From Ideonella livida (lineage in GTDB: Bacteria; Pseudomonadota; Gammaproteobacteria; Burkholderiales; Burkholderiaceae_C): a DNA stretch of 64,000 nucleotides. Location of the stretch: contig NZ_JAAGOH010000019.1 of the NCBI RefSeq assembly GCF_010499455.1, forward strand, positions 26,001 through 90,000. Direction: 5' to 3'. Within the stretch, counting starts at the first letter, position 1. Every line of letters begins with the position of its first letter. The position numbers and the translations under genes are program-made. The notes beneath the pieces were generated by a model. That model did not search any database, was not told the DNA's origin, and saw only the letters and a program-made list of their open reading frames with translations. This document shows, piece by piece, positions 25,808-34,428 of this stretch.

Positions 25808-27318
25808 CAGCGCTCCTGCACGGCCAGCACATTGCTGGCGCCGTAGATCGAGGGGTTGCCCGCGCCTTCCACGGCCTCCACCACCAGGGTGCGGGCGGTG
25901 GCGGTGTTGGCCTTGGCGCTGGGGAAGGTCTGGCTCAGGTCCAGGGCCTTGCCGATGTTGCGCTTGGTGGGCGAGACGATGGCCAGCACATGGCTGGTGC
26001 CGGCGGGGCCGGCGGCGCGCACGCGCCACTGCGGGCGGGGCAGGCGCGTGGTGCCGGCGGCGATCTGGTTGTCCTCGTCCAGCTTGTTGGGGAAGAGCAG
26101 GTCGAAGGTCTTGCCGTCGCTGCCCACATGCAGCACGTACAGGTAGCCCGGCTTGTTGCTGGTGACCTGGAAGTCCAGGAAATCCTTCTGGATGGTCAGC
26201 GGCGAGTTGCCGCTCAGGCTCACCTGGATGGATGGGCTGCCGCCTGCCCGCAGGTCCTGCAGCGTGCTCACCGGGTTGACCGGCTCCTCCGGTGGGGTCG
26301 GGGCTTCGGCCTGCGGCGCCGGGGGCGGGGCGGGCGCGGGGGTGGGGGCCGGGGTGGGGGCCGGGGTGGGCGCGGCGGCTTGCGGGGCCGGGGCCGCCGG
26401 CGGGCTGCTGGGCGCGGCGGTGGTGAAGGCCAGTGGCAGCTTGCCGTTGCCCACCAGCGTGATGGTCTGCGGCCGTCCGCCGCGTTGGTTGATCAGGCGC
26501 TGGGCGCAGCGCTGCATTTCCTCGCCGTTGACGGCGCCGGAGCGGTCGGCGTCCGCGCCCCCGCTCAGGCAGGCGGCCCAGGCCAGGGTGGCGATGCTGC
26601 CCTGGGAGGTGGCCCCGGCCACCTCGGTGGCCGAGGCGGCGGCCAGGTAGACCACGCGCGGGCCCTCGGCCTTGGCCCCGACCAGCTCCAGGCCGCGGGC
26701 CATCTTGTTGACGGCGTTGCCGCACTGGTGGCTGTCACCGGCGGCCGATCCATCCTTGACCGAGCCGGGGAAGAACTTGGGCACCACGCCGCCCACGTTG
26801 ATGGCCCGGGTGGCGGCGCCGCCGGAGAAGCAGGAGTCGTTGAGGAAGACCACCTGGCCGGCCTTGCTGCCCAGGGTGTCGAGGTCCTGCTCCAGCCGGG
26901 CATCCTCGTACAGGGTGGGCTCGTAGGTCACCATGCCCTCGGTGCACTTGCCTCCACCGCTGCCGCTGCGGTTGCCGATCTGGGCGCCGTGGCCGGAGTA
27001 GTAGAGGAAGACGTTGTCGCCCGGGGCGATGCGCCGGGTCAGCTCGCCCAGGGCGGCGCTGACGTTGCCCTTGGTGAAGGCGGCGTTGCTCAGCTCGCGG
27101 ATGTTGCCGTCGGGCACCCCCATGGCCCGGGCAATCTTGCGCGCCATGGCCGCGTCCAGGTCGATGCCCGGCAGGTTGTTGCGCGGGTTGGAGTACTCGC
27201 CGATCCACATGATCAGCGCGTGGTTGGCGGCCTGGGCGGGCAGGGCGCCCAAGCCGGCGGCGGCCAGGGCGGAGGCGGCGGCCAGATGGCGCAGGACAGG
27301 GCGGAAGGCAACAGGCAT
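25807..27318 (-). CDS. Exported caspase-like (metacaspase/orthocaspase) peptidase with DUF4384-type C-terminus
   Basis: Cysteine peptidase of clan CD, 503 residues. A signal peptide (cleavage near AQA-ANH, residue 30) precedes the caspase domain at about 32-285. The catalytic His110 lies in YYSGHGAQ and the nucleophile Cys163 in LNDSCFSGG; the DSC context is that of metacaspases, which cleave after Arg or Lys. A loop at residues 256-267 (DADRSGAVNGEE) has the spacing of an EF-hand calcium loop. A Pro/Ala-Thr linker (about 305-345) leads to a DUF4384-like domain (FDLLFPNKLDEDNQI). It is first in the operon and is translationally coupled to the serpin. Confidence 0.9.
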   Translation of the reverse strand: MPVAFRPVLRHLAAASALAAAGLGALPAQAANHALIMWIGEYSNPRNNLPGIDLDAAMARKIARAMGVPDGNIRELSNAAFTKGNVSAALGELTRRIAPGDNVFLYYSGHGAQIGNRSGSGGGKCTEGMVTYEPTLYEDARLEQDLDTLGSKAGQVVFLNDSCFSGGAATRAINVGGVVPKFFPGSVKDGSAAGDSHQCGNAVNKMARGLELVGAKAEGPRVVYLAAASATEVAGATSQGSIATLAWAACLSGGADADRSGAVNGEEMQRCAQRLINQRGGRPQTITLVGNGKLPLAFTTAAPSSPPAAPAPQAAAPTPAPTPAPTPAPAPPPAPQAEAPTPPEEPVNPVSTLQDLRAGGSPSIQVSLSGNSPLTIQKDFLDFQVTSNKPGYLYVLHVGSDGKTFDLLFPNKLDEDNQIAAGTTRLPRPQWRVRAAGPAGTSHVLAIVSPTKRNIGKALDLSQTFPSAKANTATARTLVVEAVEGAGNPSIYGASNVLAVQER

Positions 27319-27550
27319 GGACAGGCTCCTCGGTCAGGCCGGCGGCACGTGGGCCGCGGTTCAACAGGTCTCTTGCCGGTGTACGCAGATTGCGCGGCGC
27401 TCACGGCTCATCCGCGGGACCGCGCACCCGGCGGGGTGGGCGGCACCCATGTTGGGGCGCAGGGGGGGAGCTGTCCAGCCCGCCGGACAAACCTGCCTGT
27501 GCTTGGCGGGGCGTGGGGCTGGAGGGGGCGGCCTGGGGCCGCCCCGGAGA
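27319..27550. other. Gap between ychF and the caspase operon, with hairpin
   Basis: This 232-bp stretch has no gene. Directly after the ychF stop a perfect 9-bp stem with a 3-nt loop (27525-27545) could end the ychF transcript, although no T-run follows on the minus strand. The rest must hold the promoter of the caspase-serpin-ompA operon; I cannot identify its boxes with confidence. Confidence 0.5.
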
Positions 27551-28645
27551 TCACACGTTGAACAGGAAGTTCATCACGTCGCCGTCCTTGACGACGTATT
27601 CCTTGCCTTCGGCGCGCATCTTGCCGGCATCCTTGGCGCCTTGTTCGCCACCGAACTTGATGAAGTCGTCGAAGGCGATGGTCTGGGCGCGGATGAAGCC
27701 GCGTTCGAAGTCGCCGTGGATCACGCCGGCGGCCTGCGGGGCGGTGTCACCGATGCGGATGGTCCAGGCGCGCACTTCCTTGACCCCGGCGGTGAAGTAG
27801 GTCTGCAGGCCCAGCAGCTTGAAGCCGGCGCGGATCAGGCGGTTCAGGCCCGGCTCGTCCTGGCCCATCTCGGCCAGGAACAGGGCCTTGTCCTCGTCCT
27901 CCATCTCGGCCAGCTCGGACTCGGTCTTGGCGCAGATGGCCACCACCTCGCCCTTCTGGGCGGCGGCGTATTCCTTCAGGCGGTCCAGGAAGGGGTTGTT
28001 CTCGAAGCCGGTCTCCGAGACGTTGCCCACAAACATCGCCGGCTTGGCGGTGATCAGGCACAGCGGCTTGAGGATGACCAGCTCCTCCTTGGTGAAGTCG
28101 ATCGAGCGCACCGGCTTGGCCTGGTCCAGGGCGGCCTGGCACTTCTCCAGCACCTTGACCAGGGCGGCGGCGTCCTTGTCGTTGCCCGAGCGGGCGGCCT
28201 TGGTGTAGCGCTGCAGGCTTTTCTCGACGGTGCCCAGGTCGGCCAGGCACAGCTCGGTCTGGATGACCTCGATGTCGGCGATGGGGTCGACCTTGCCGGC
28301 CACGTGGATGACGTTGTCGTCCTCGAAGCAGCGCACCACGTTGACGATGGCGTCCGTCTCGCGGATGTGGCTGAGGAACTGGTTGCCCAGGCCTTCGCCC
28401 TTGGAGGCACCGGCCACCAGGCCGGCGATGTCGACGAACTCGACGATGGCCGGCACGATGCGCTCGGGCTGCACGACCTTGGCCAGGTCGGCCAGGCGGG
28501 GATCGGGCACTTCCACCACGCCCACATTGGGCTCGATGGTGCAGAAGGGGTAGTTCTCGGCCGCGATGCCGGCCTTGGTCAGGGCATTGAACAGGGTGGA
28601 CTTGCCGACGTTGGGCAGGCCGACGATGCCGCACTTGAGGCTCAT
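27551..28645 (-). CDS. ychF: Redox-regulated ATPase YchF (Obg-like)
   Basis: Universally conserved P-loop protein of the TRAFAC class that hydrolyses ATP and binds ribosomes. It has G1 GLPNVGKST, the G3 region [21 protein letters not shown], a NKPxD-equivalent strand region near AKPAMFVGN, and a C-terminal TGS-like domain ending [16 protein letters not shown]. Its 364 residues are typical (363). The ATG at 28645 is divergent from the monooxygenase gene by 132 bp. Confidence 0.97.
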   Translation of the reverse strand: MSLKCGIVGLPNVGKSTLFNALTKAGIAAENYPFCTIEPNVGVVEVPDPRLADLAKVVQPERIVPAIVEFVDIAGLVAGASKGEGLGNQFLSHIRETDAIVNVVRCFEDDNVIHVAGKVDPIADIEVIQTELCLADLGTVEKSLQRYTKAARSGNDKDAAALVKVLEKCQAALDQAKPVRSIDFTKEELVILKPLCLITAKPAMFVGNVSETGFENNPFLDRLKEYAAAQKGEVVAICAKTESELAEMEDEDKALFLAEMGQDEPGLNRLIRAGFKLLGLQTYFTAGVKEVRAWTIRIGDTAPQAAGVIHGDFERGFIRAQTIAFDDFIKFGGEQGAKDAGKMRAEGKEYVVKDGDVMNFLFNV

Positions 28646-28777
28646 GGCGGGGCTTTCGCTGCAGAAGGGAAGAAAAGGGGAACGGCGGCGCCGGCGGCGT
28701 GCCGCGGCGCTGCCACGGCCGGTCAGGGCGACCGGCGGGCCATCCTCGATTTTAGGTGCCTCCCTACAATCGGCCGC

Positions 28778-29890
28778 ATGAGCAAGTCCGCCGACGTCCG
28801 CATCCTGGGTTCTGGCATCGTCAGCCGCAGTCTGGCCCTGTGCCTGGCCCACCAGGGGCTGCAGGTGGCGCTGCAGGCGCGGCCGGCCGCGTCGCCGCGG
28901 ACCGACGATGTCCGCGCCTATGCCCTGAACCCCAGCTCGGTGGCCCTGCTGCAGCGCCTGCGTGCTTGGGATGCCTTGCCGGCCGAGGCACGCACTGCCG
29001 TGCTGGACATGAAGGTCGCCGGCGATGCGCCGGGGGCCGGCATCGAGTTTTCGGCCTGGCAGCAGGCGGTGGACGCCCTGGCCTGGATCGTGGACGCTGC
29101 CGAGCTGGAGAACAGCCTGGAGACGGCGGTGCGCTACAACCCGCGCATCGATCTGCAGCCGCAACCCGGGCCCGCGGCCCTGACCGTGGTGGCCGAGGGC
29201 AAGGCATCGGCCGAGCGCGAACGCCTGGGGGTGGCCTTCGAGCGCCACGGCTACGGCCACAGCGCCCTGGCCACCCGGCTGGTGGCCGAGGGCCCGCACC
29301 AGGGCACGGCCTGGCAGTGGTTCCGCGCACCGGAGGTGCTGGCCCTGCTGCCGCTGGACCGGCCCGAGTGCGGACACGGTTACGCCCTGGTCTGGTCACA
29401 GCCGGCCGAGCAGGCCGAGCATTGGCGGCAGGCTGCGCCGGAGGCCCTGGAAGAGGTGCTGCTGCAGCTGACCGGCGGGGTGGTCGGTCGGCTGCGTGTG
29501 GCCGGGGATCGCGCCACCTGGCCGCTGGCCCTGGGGCGGGCGCAGGCCGTCAGCGGCCCGGGCTGGGCGCTGGTGGGCGATGCCGCGCATGTGGTGCATC
29601 CACTGGCCGGACAGGGCCTGAACCTGGGGCTGGCCGATGTGCAGGCCCTGGACGAGGTGCTGGCGGCCCGCGAGAGCTGGCGCGACCTGGGCGATGCCGC
29701 CCTGCTGCGCCGCTATGCCCGCAAGCGCGCCTGGGGCACCTGGGCCATGGCCCAGGGCACCGACGGCCTGTGGCAGCTCTTTGCGCAGGATGCCCCAGGC
29801 CTGAGGGAACTCCGCAACCACGGCATGACTCTGGTCAATCGCATCGCCCCGCTCAAGCGTTGGCTGGTGCGTCAGGCGCTGGACGTCTGA
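28778..29890 (+). CDS. FAD-dependent monooxygenase of the UbiH/COQ6 family
   Basis: Flavoprotein hydroxylase likely acting in ubiquinone ring hydroxylation. It has an N-terminal dinucleotide motif in a variant form, [15 protein letters not shown] (GxGxxx with Ser instead of the third Gly), and the FAD ribityl motif [22 protein letters not shown] near residue 270, which is strongly conserved in UbiH/UbiF/UbiI. It is 370 residues long. The gene is followed 113 nt later by dsbC, as in many Burkholderiales. Which ring position it hydroxylates cannot be told here. Confidence 0.88.
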   Translation: MSKSADVRILGSGIVSRSLALCLAHQGLQVALQARPAASPRTDDVRAYALNPSSVALLQRLRAWDALPAEARTAVLDMKVAGDAPGAGIEFSAWQQAVDALAWIVDAAELENSLETAVRYNPRIDLQPQPGPAALTVVAEGKASAERERLGVAFERHGYGHSALATRLVAEGPHQGTAWQWFRAPEVLALLPLDRPECGHGYALVWSQPAEQAEHWRQAAPEALEEVLLQLTGGVVGRLRVAGDRATWPLALGRAQAVSGPGWALVGDAAHVVHPLAGQGLNLGLADVQALDEVLAARESWRDLGDAALLRRYARKRAWGTWAMAQGTDGLWQLFAQDAPGLRELRNHGMTLVNRIAPLKRWLVRQALDV

Positions 29891-30003
29891 TGCGCTGTCA
29901 CACGGCCCTGCCATCCTCCTGAGCCTCTTTCCGGGCCTCGCGCCCCAGACCGAACCCGACCGCCGCGCGGCCTTGGCCGCCGGACAACTCAAGGACACCC
30001 GCC

Positions 30004-30753
30004 ATGCGTCGCCTTTCCCCTGCCCTTGCGCTGCGTGCGCCGCTCGCCGTGGCCGGCTTGTGCCTGGCCGTCCTGGCCACCGCCGCCCATGCCAACGAGG
30101 AGGCCATCCGCAAGGCCCTGACCGAGCGCATGCCCGGCCTGCCCAAGATCGACGAGATCAGCAAGAGCCCCATCCCCGGCCTCTACGAGGTCCGCATGGG
30201 CGCCGACATCCTCTATGTCGACGAGACCGGCGACCACGTGATCGAGGGTTCGATCTACAACACCCGCACCCGCACCGACCTGACCAAGGCCCGCATCGAC
30301 AAGCTCACGGCCGTGGCCTTTGCCGACCTGCCGCTCAAGGACGCCATCGTCATCAAGCAGGGCAACGGCAGCCGCCGTCTGGCGGTCTTCGTCGACCCGA
30401 ACTGCGGCTACTGCAAGCGCCTGGAAAAAGACCTGCAGGCGCTCAAGGACGTGACCATCTACAACTTCGTCATCCCCATCCTGGGCCCGGATTCACAGGC
30501 CAAGGCCAAGGACATCTGGTGCGCCAAGGACGCGGGCCGCGTCTGGCGCAACTGGATGGTCGAGGGCACGGTGCCGCCGCGGGTGATGGACAAGTGCGAC
30601 ATCGCCGCCATCGACCGCAACCTGGAGTTCAGCCGCAAGTACCGCATCAACGGCACGCCGGCGCTGATTTTCGAGGACGGCACCCGTACCCCCGGGGCCA
30701 TCCCGGCCGATCGCATCGAGAAGCAGCTGCAGGCCGCCCGCCGGCCGGCCTGA
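30004..30753 (+). CDS. dsbC: DsbC-family periplasmic thiol:disulfide isomerase
   Basis: Protein disulfide isomerase, 249 residues. A signal peptide (MRRLSPALALRAP, cleavage near AHA-NE) is followed by the DsbC N-terminal dimerisation domain (about 25-90) and a thioredoxin domain with CGYC at Cys134 and Cys137, DPNCGYCKRLEKDL context and the cis-Pro loop INGTPALIF. AAGGA upstream of the ATG fixes the start. It could support folding of cysteine-bearing periplasmic proteins encoded nearby, including the SCO proteins. Confidence 0.94.
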   Translation: MRRLSPALALRAPLAVAGLCLAVLATAAHANEEAIRKALTERMPGLPKIDEISKSPIPGLYEVRMGADILYVDETGDHVIEGSIYNTRTRTDLTKARIDKLTAVAFADLPLKDAIVIKQGNGSRRLAVFVDPNCGYCKRLEKDLQALKDVTIYNFVIPILGPDSQAKAKDIWCAKDAGRVWRNWMVEGTVPPRVMDKCDIAAIDRNLEFSRKYRINGTPALIFEDGTRTPGAIPADRIEKQLQAARRPA

Positions 30754-30807
30754 CCGCGTCGCGACCGGGACAGCTGGCGCGTCCAGGCGCCTCCAGAATG
30801 CGGAGGC

Positions 30808-31485
30808 ATGGGAACACTCTGCCTCGTGCGTCACGGCCAGGCCTCCTTGGGCGCGGCCGACTATGACCAGCTCAGCCCGCTGGGCCATGAGCAGTGCGAA
30901 CGCTTGGGCCGCCACCTGCGCTGGCAAGGGCGCCGTTTCCAGGCGGTGCACCTGGGGGGCCTGCGGCGCCACCGCCAGTCGCTGGACGCCCTGGCCGCCG
31001 GCTACGGGCCCGGCCTGCCCCCGGCCCAGGTCTGGCCCGGGCTCAACGAGTACGACAGCGACGCCCTGGTGCGGCCGCTGGTGGGCGGGGCGGCACCCCG
31101 CGCCCTGACCCCGGGGGAGCGCCGGCAGCACTTCCGCCTGCTGCGCCAGGCCCTGCTGCGCTGGATGGCCGGCGAGGCGGCGCCTGCGGGCCACCTCGCC
31201 TTCACCGACTTCCGGCAGGGCGTGGTGCAGGCGCTGGAGGCCATCCGTCAGGCCGCCACCGGGCCGGAGGATGTGCTGGTGGTCAGCAGTGGCGGCCCCA
31301 TCTCGGTGGCCATGGGCTGGCTGCTGGGCCTGGCGCCCGAGGCCACCATCGAGCTCAACATGCGTCTGCGCAACAGCGCCCTGAGCGAGTGGCTGATCAC
31401 CCCGCGGCGCTATGCCCTGCAGAGCTTCAACATGCTGCCCCACCTCGACGGCCCCGAGGCCGACAGGCTCATCAGCCACGCCTGA
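30808..31485 (+). CDS. Histidine phosphatase superfamily protein (phosphoglycerate mutase-like)
   Basis: A 225-residue branch 1 histidine phosphatase with the phospho-acceptor motif LVRHGQASLG (Arg8-His9-Gly10) and the second catalytic region VLVVSSGGPISVAM. In this family members the second His is usually in a GHGG-type loop; here that loop reads SSGGPIS, so the catalytic set may be altered. The substrate is unknown. It is transcribed between dsbC and the DNA-ligase pair. Confidence 0.85.
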   Translation: MGTLCLVRHGQASLGAADYDQLSPLGHEQCERLGRHLRWQGRRFQAVHLGGLRRHRQSLDALAAGYGPGLPPAQVWPGLNEYDSDALVRPLVGGAAPRALTPGERRQHFRLLRQALLRWMAGEAAPAGHLAFTDFRQGVVQALEAIRQAATGPEDVLVVSSGGPISVAMGWLLGLAPEATIELNMRLRNSALSEWLITPRRYALQSFNMLPHLDGPEADRLISHA

Positions 31486-31577
31486 GCCCGCGGCCCGGCG
31501 CGGCGCGCCAGAATGCCCGGCATGAGGGCCACCGCCGCACGACCAGACCGCCCGCGCTGCGCGCCGCCGGAGGCCGC

Positions 31578-32681
31578 ATGAGTCTTGCGACCTGCGACGA
31601 CCTGGTGGTCCAGCGGCCGGAGGGTCTGTACTGCCCACCGGCTGACCTCTACATCGACCCCTGGCGCCCGGTGGCGCGCGCCGTCATCACCCACGCCCAT
31701 GCCGACCACGCCCGGCCCGGCCACGGCCACTACCTGGCGGCGACGCCGGGGCTGGGCCTGCTGCGGGCCCGGCTGGGCGAGGTGAGCCTGCAGGGCCTGG
31801 CCTACGGGCAGGCCCTCAGCCACCGCGGCGTGCGCGTGAGCCTGCACCCGGCCGGGCATGTGCTGGGCTCGGCCCAGGTGCGGCTGGAGCACCGTGGTCA
31901 GGTCTGGGTGGTCTCCGGAGACTACAAGACCGGTCCCGACCCCACTTGCACCGCCTTCGAGCCGGTGCGCTGTCACACCTTCATCACCGAATGCACCTTC
32001 GGCCTGCCGATCTACCGCTGGGCGCCCCAGGCTCAAACCCTGGCGCAGGTGCGGGCCTGGTGGCAAGCGCAGGCCGCGCAGGGCCGCACGGCCGTGCTGT
32101 ATGCCTATGCCCTGGGCAAGGCCCAACGCCTGCTGGCCGGCCTGGGTCAGGCGGGTGAGGGGCCCGGGCCGGTCCTCAGCCACGGGGCCATGCTGCCTCT
32201 GCACCAGGTCTACCGCCAGGCCGGCATTCTGCTGCCCGCCAGCGCCCCGGTGTTGGCCCAGGGCGGCACCCTCCCGCCGGGTACCCTGGTGCTGGCACCG
32301 CCCGCGGCCGCCGGCTCGCGCTGGCTGCGCCGCCTGGGGCCGGTAGCCGAGGCATTTGCCAGCGGCTGGATGCGGGTGCGGGGCCAGCGGGCCCGACGCG
32401 GCCTGGACCAAGGATTTGTCCTCTCCGACCATGCCGACTGGCCGGGCCTGCTCGGCGCGATCGAGGCCACCGGGGCCGGGCGGGTCATCGTCACCCACGG
32501 TGACAGCCATGCCCTGGTGCGCTGGCTGCAGGAGGTGCGCGGCCTGCGGGCCGAGGTCTTCCGCACCGAGTACGGACAGGAGGAGCAGGAGGACGGTCTG
32601 CCCGAGCCGCTTGCGCCTTCAGTGCCGCCCCCCGTCATGCCCCCGCTGCCGGTTGCTAGCCCGGACGGCGACCGCCCATGA
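31578..32681 (+). CDS. Ligase-associated DNA exonuclease (metallo-beta-lactamase/beta-CASP type)
   Basis: Nuclease of the metallo-beta-lactamase fold found next to ATP-dependent DNA ligases. The metal site HAHADH spans His39-His44; further ligands are His in HPAGHVLGSAQV, Asp in VSGDYKTGPD and His in VLSDHADW. The 367-residue protein from ATG 31578 has the family opening VQRPEGLYCPPADLYIDPWRPV. It overlaps the ligase start by 4 nt (ATGA). A role in end processing during non-replicative repair is inferred from the partnership. Confidence 0.92.
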   Translation: MSLATCDDLVVQRPEGLYCPPADLYIDPWRPVARAVITHAHADHARPGHGHYLAATPGLGLLRARLGEVSLQGLAYGQALSHRGVRVSLHPAGHVLGSAQVRLEHRGQVWVVSGDYKTGPDPTCTAFEPVRCHTFITECTFGLPIYRWAPQAQTLAQVRAWWQAQAAQGRTAVLYAYALGKAQRLLAGLGQAGEGPGPVLSHGAMLPLHQVYRQAGILLPASAPVLAQGGTLPPGTLVLAPPAAAGSRWLRRLGPVAEAFASGWMRVRGQRARRGLDQGFVLSDHADWPGLLGAIEATGAGRVIVTHGDSHALVRWLQEVRGLRAEVFRTEYGQEEQEDGLPEPLAPSVPPPVMPPLPVASPDGDRP

Positions 32682-34417
32682 GCCCGCTGCTGGCCCTGCT
32701 GCAGGCCCTGGAGGGTGACACCCGCCAGAAGGCCCGGGTGGCCGCCTTGCGCCACTACCTGCGCCACACGCCCGCACCCGATGCCGCCTGGGGCCTCTAC
32801 CTGCTGGCGGGTGGCAAGCCGCGGCAACTGGTGCCTACCGCCGTGCTGCGCCGTGCCGCCCTGCAGGGCAGCGGCTTGCCCGACTGGCTGTTCGAGGACT
32901 GCTATGCCGCCGTGGGCGATCTGGCCGAGACCATCGCCCTGGTCTGGCCGCGGCCCGCCGGGCTGCAGACACCGGCCGAAGAGTCGCCGGCGCTACCGGC
33001 GGGTCTGGCCGCCTGCATGGACCAGTGCCTGCTGCCGCTGCGGGGCCGCCCGCCGGAGGTCCAGACCGACGCCCTGGTCCGGCTGTGGACGGCGTTGGCC
33101 CGGGCGCAGGCCGACGCCGGGCAGGCCGAGCGGGCGGTCTGGCTGGCGGCCAAGCTGGTGACCGGCCACCTGCGCACCGGTGTGGCCGCAGGACTGGTGC
33201 GCCAGGCGCTGGCTGAGGAGGCCGGCGTGCCGCCGGCCCTCATGGCCCAGCGCCTGATGACCTTCGCCCGCCGCGACCACCTGCCCGGCACGCAGGACCT
33301 GGCCGCCCTGCTGGCCCCGGCCGATCCCGCGGCCGATACCCGGCCCACCGGCGGCAGCCCCTATCCCTTCTTCCTGGCCCAGCCCTGGCCGCGCGAGCGC
33401 CTGCAGACGGCCTCCCTGCAGGAGGTCTTCGGACCCTTGCCGGACTGGCAGGTGGAATGGAAGTGGGACGGCATCCGCGCCCAGTGGGTGGGGCGCGAGG
33501 GGACGGTCTGCCTGTGGTCGCGCGGGGAGGAGCTGATCACCCCGGCCTTTCCCGAGCTCGCGCCGCTGGCCCGGGCCCTGCCCGCGGGCACTGTGCTCGA
33601 TGGCGAGCTGCTGGTGTGGCCGGCGGGCGCGGCGCAGCCCGCCGCCTTCAACCGCCTGCAGCAGCGCCTGGGTCGCACCGCGCCCGGCGCGGCGGTGCAA
33701 CGTGCGGATCCGGTGCTGCTCATGGCCTATGACCTGCTGGAAGACGCGGGCCAGGACTGCCGTGCCCTGCCGCAGGCGGAGCGCCGGCGCCGCCTGGAGG
33801 CGCGGGTGCAGGAGGCGCTGCGTGCCCAGCCCGGGCTGCCGCTGCGGCTGTCGCCCCTGGTGCAGGCCCCGGACTGGGCCACGCTGGCCCGGTGGCAGGC
33901 GCAGGCGCGCCAGCAGGGGGCCGAGGGGCTGATGCTCAAGGCGGGGACCGCCCCTTACGGCGTGGGCCGCAGCCGGGCCGGTGCCAGCCCGGGGCAGGCG
34001 CCCTGGTGGAAGTGGAAGCTCGACCCCCTGACGGTGGATGCGGTGCTGCTGTATGCACAGGCCGGTCACGGCCGGCGCGCCAACCTGCACACCGACTACA
34101 CCTTCGGCGTGTGGGTGCCCGGCCCGCCGGGCCAGCCCCGGCAGCTGGTGCCGGTGGCCAAGGCCTACTCCGGCCTGACCGATGCGGAGGTCCAGGCCGT
34201 GGACCGCTGGGTCCGCCAGCACACCCAGGAGCGTTTTGGCCCGGTGCGGCGGGTGGCCCCGGTGCTGGTGTTCGAGCTGGCTTTCGAGGGCCTGGGGCCC
34301 AGTCCCCGCCACAAGGCGGGCCTGGCCCTGCGCTTTCCCCGCATCCTGCGCTGGCGCCAGGACAAGACGGCCGAGGAGGCCGACACCCTGGACAGCTTGC
34401 GCGCCCTGATGCCGTAG
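32678..34417 (+). CDS. ATP-dependent DNA ligase (bacterial LigB/LigC-type with N-terminal domain)
   Basis: Seals nicks using ATP. An N-terminal helical DNA-binding domain covers about residues 1-220. The adenylation domain has motif I EWKWDGIRAQ with nucleophile Lys262, motif III-like LDGELLVW, motif IV EGLMLKAG and motif V WWKWKLD. The OB-fold domain follows, with motif VI-like GLALRFPRILRWRQDK. At 579 residues it is full-length. The start overlaps the exonuclease stop. The helicase and phosphoesterase that usually complete this four-gene module are not downstream. Confidence 0.94.
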   Translation: MSPLLALLQALEGDTRQKARVAALRHYLRHTPAPDAAWGLYLLAGGKPRQLVPTAVLRRAALQGSGLPDWLFEDCYAAVGDLAETIALVWPRPAGLQTPAEESPALPAGLAACMDQCLLPLRGRPPEVQTDALVRLWTALARAQADAGQAERAVWLAAKLVTGHLRTGVAAGLVRQALAEEAGVPPALMAQRLMTFARRDHLPGTQDLAALLAPADPAADTRPTGGSPYPFFLAQPWPRERLQTASLQEVFGPLPDWQVEWKWDGIRAQWVGREGTVCLWSRGEELITPAFPELAPLARALPAGTVLDGELLVWPAGAAQPAAFNRLQQRLGRTAPGAAVQRADPVLLMAYDLLEDAGQDCRALPQAERRRRLEARVQEALRAQPGLPLRLSPLVQAPDWATLARWQAQARQQGAEGLMLKAGTAPYGVGRSRAGASPGQAPWWKWKLDPLTVDAVLLYAQAGHGRRANLHTDYTFGVWVPGPPGQPRQLVPVAKAYSGLTDAEVQAVDRWVRQHTQERFGPVRRVAPVLVFELAFEGLGPSPRHKAGLALRFPRILRWRQDKTAEEADTLDSLRALMP

Positions 34418-34428
34418 CCGCCAGCCGC

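Noticed and set aside
27014..29890. 958-codon open frame on the plus strand
   Set aside because: Only its last 370 codons (from 28778) are real, encoding the FAD monooxygenase. The rest is antisense to ychF and the caspase-like gene.
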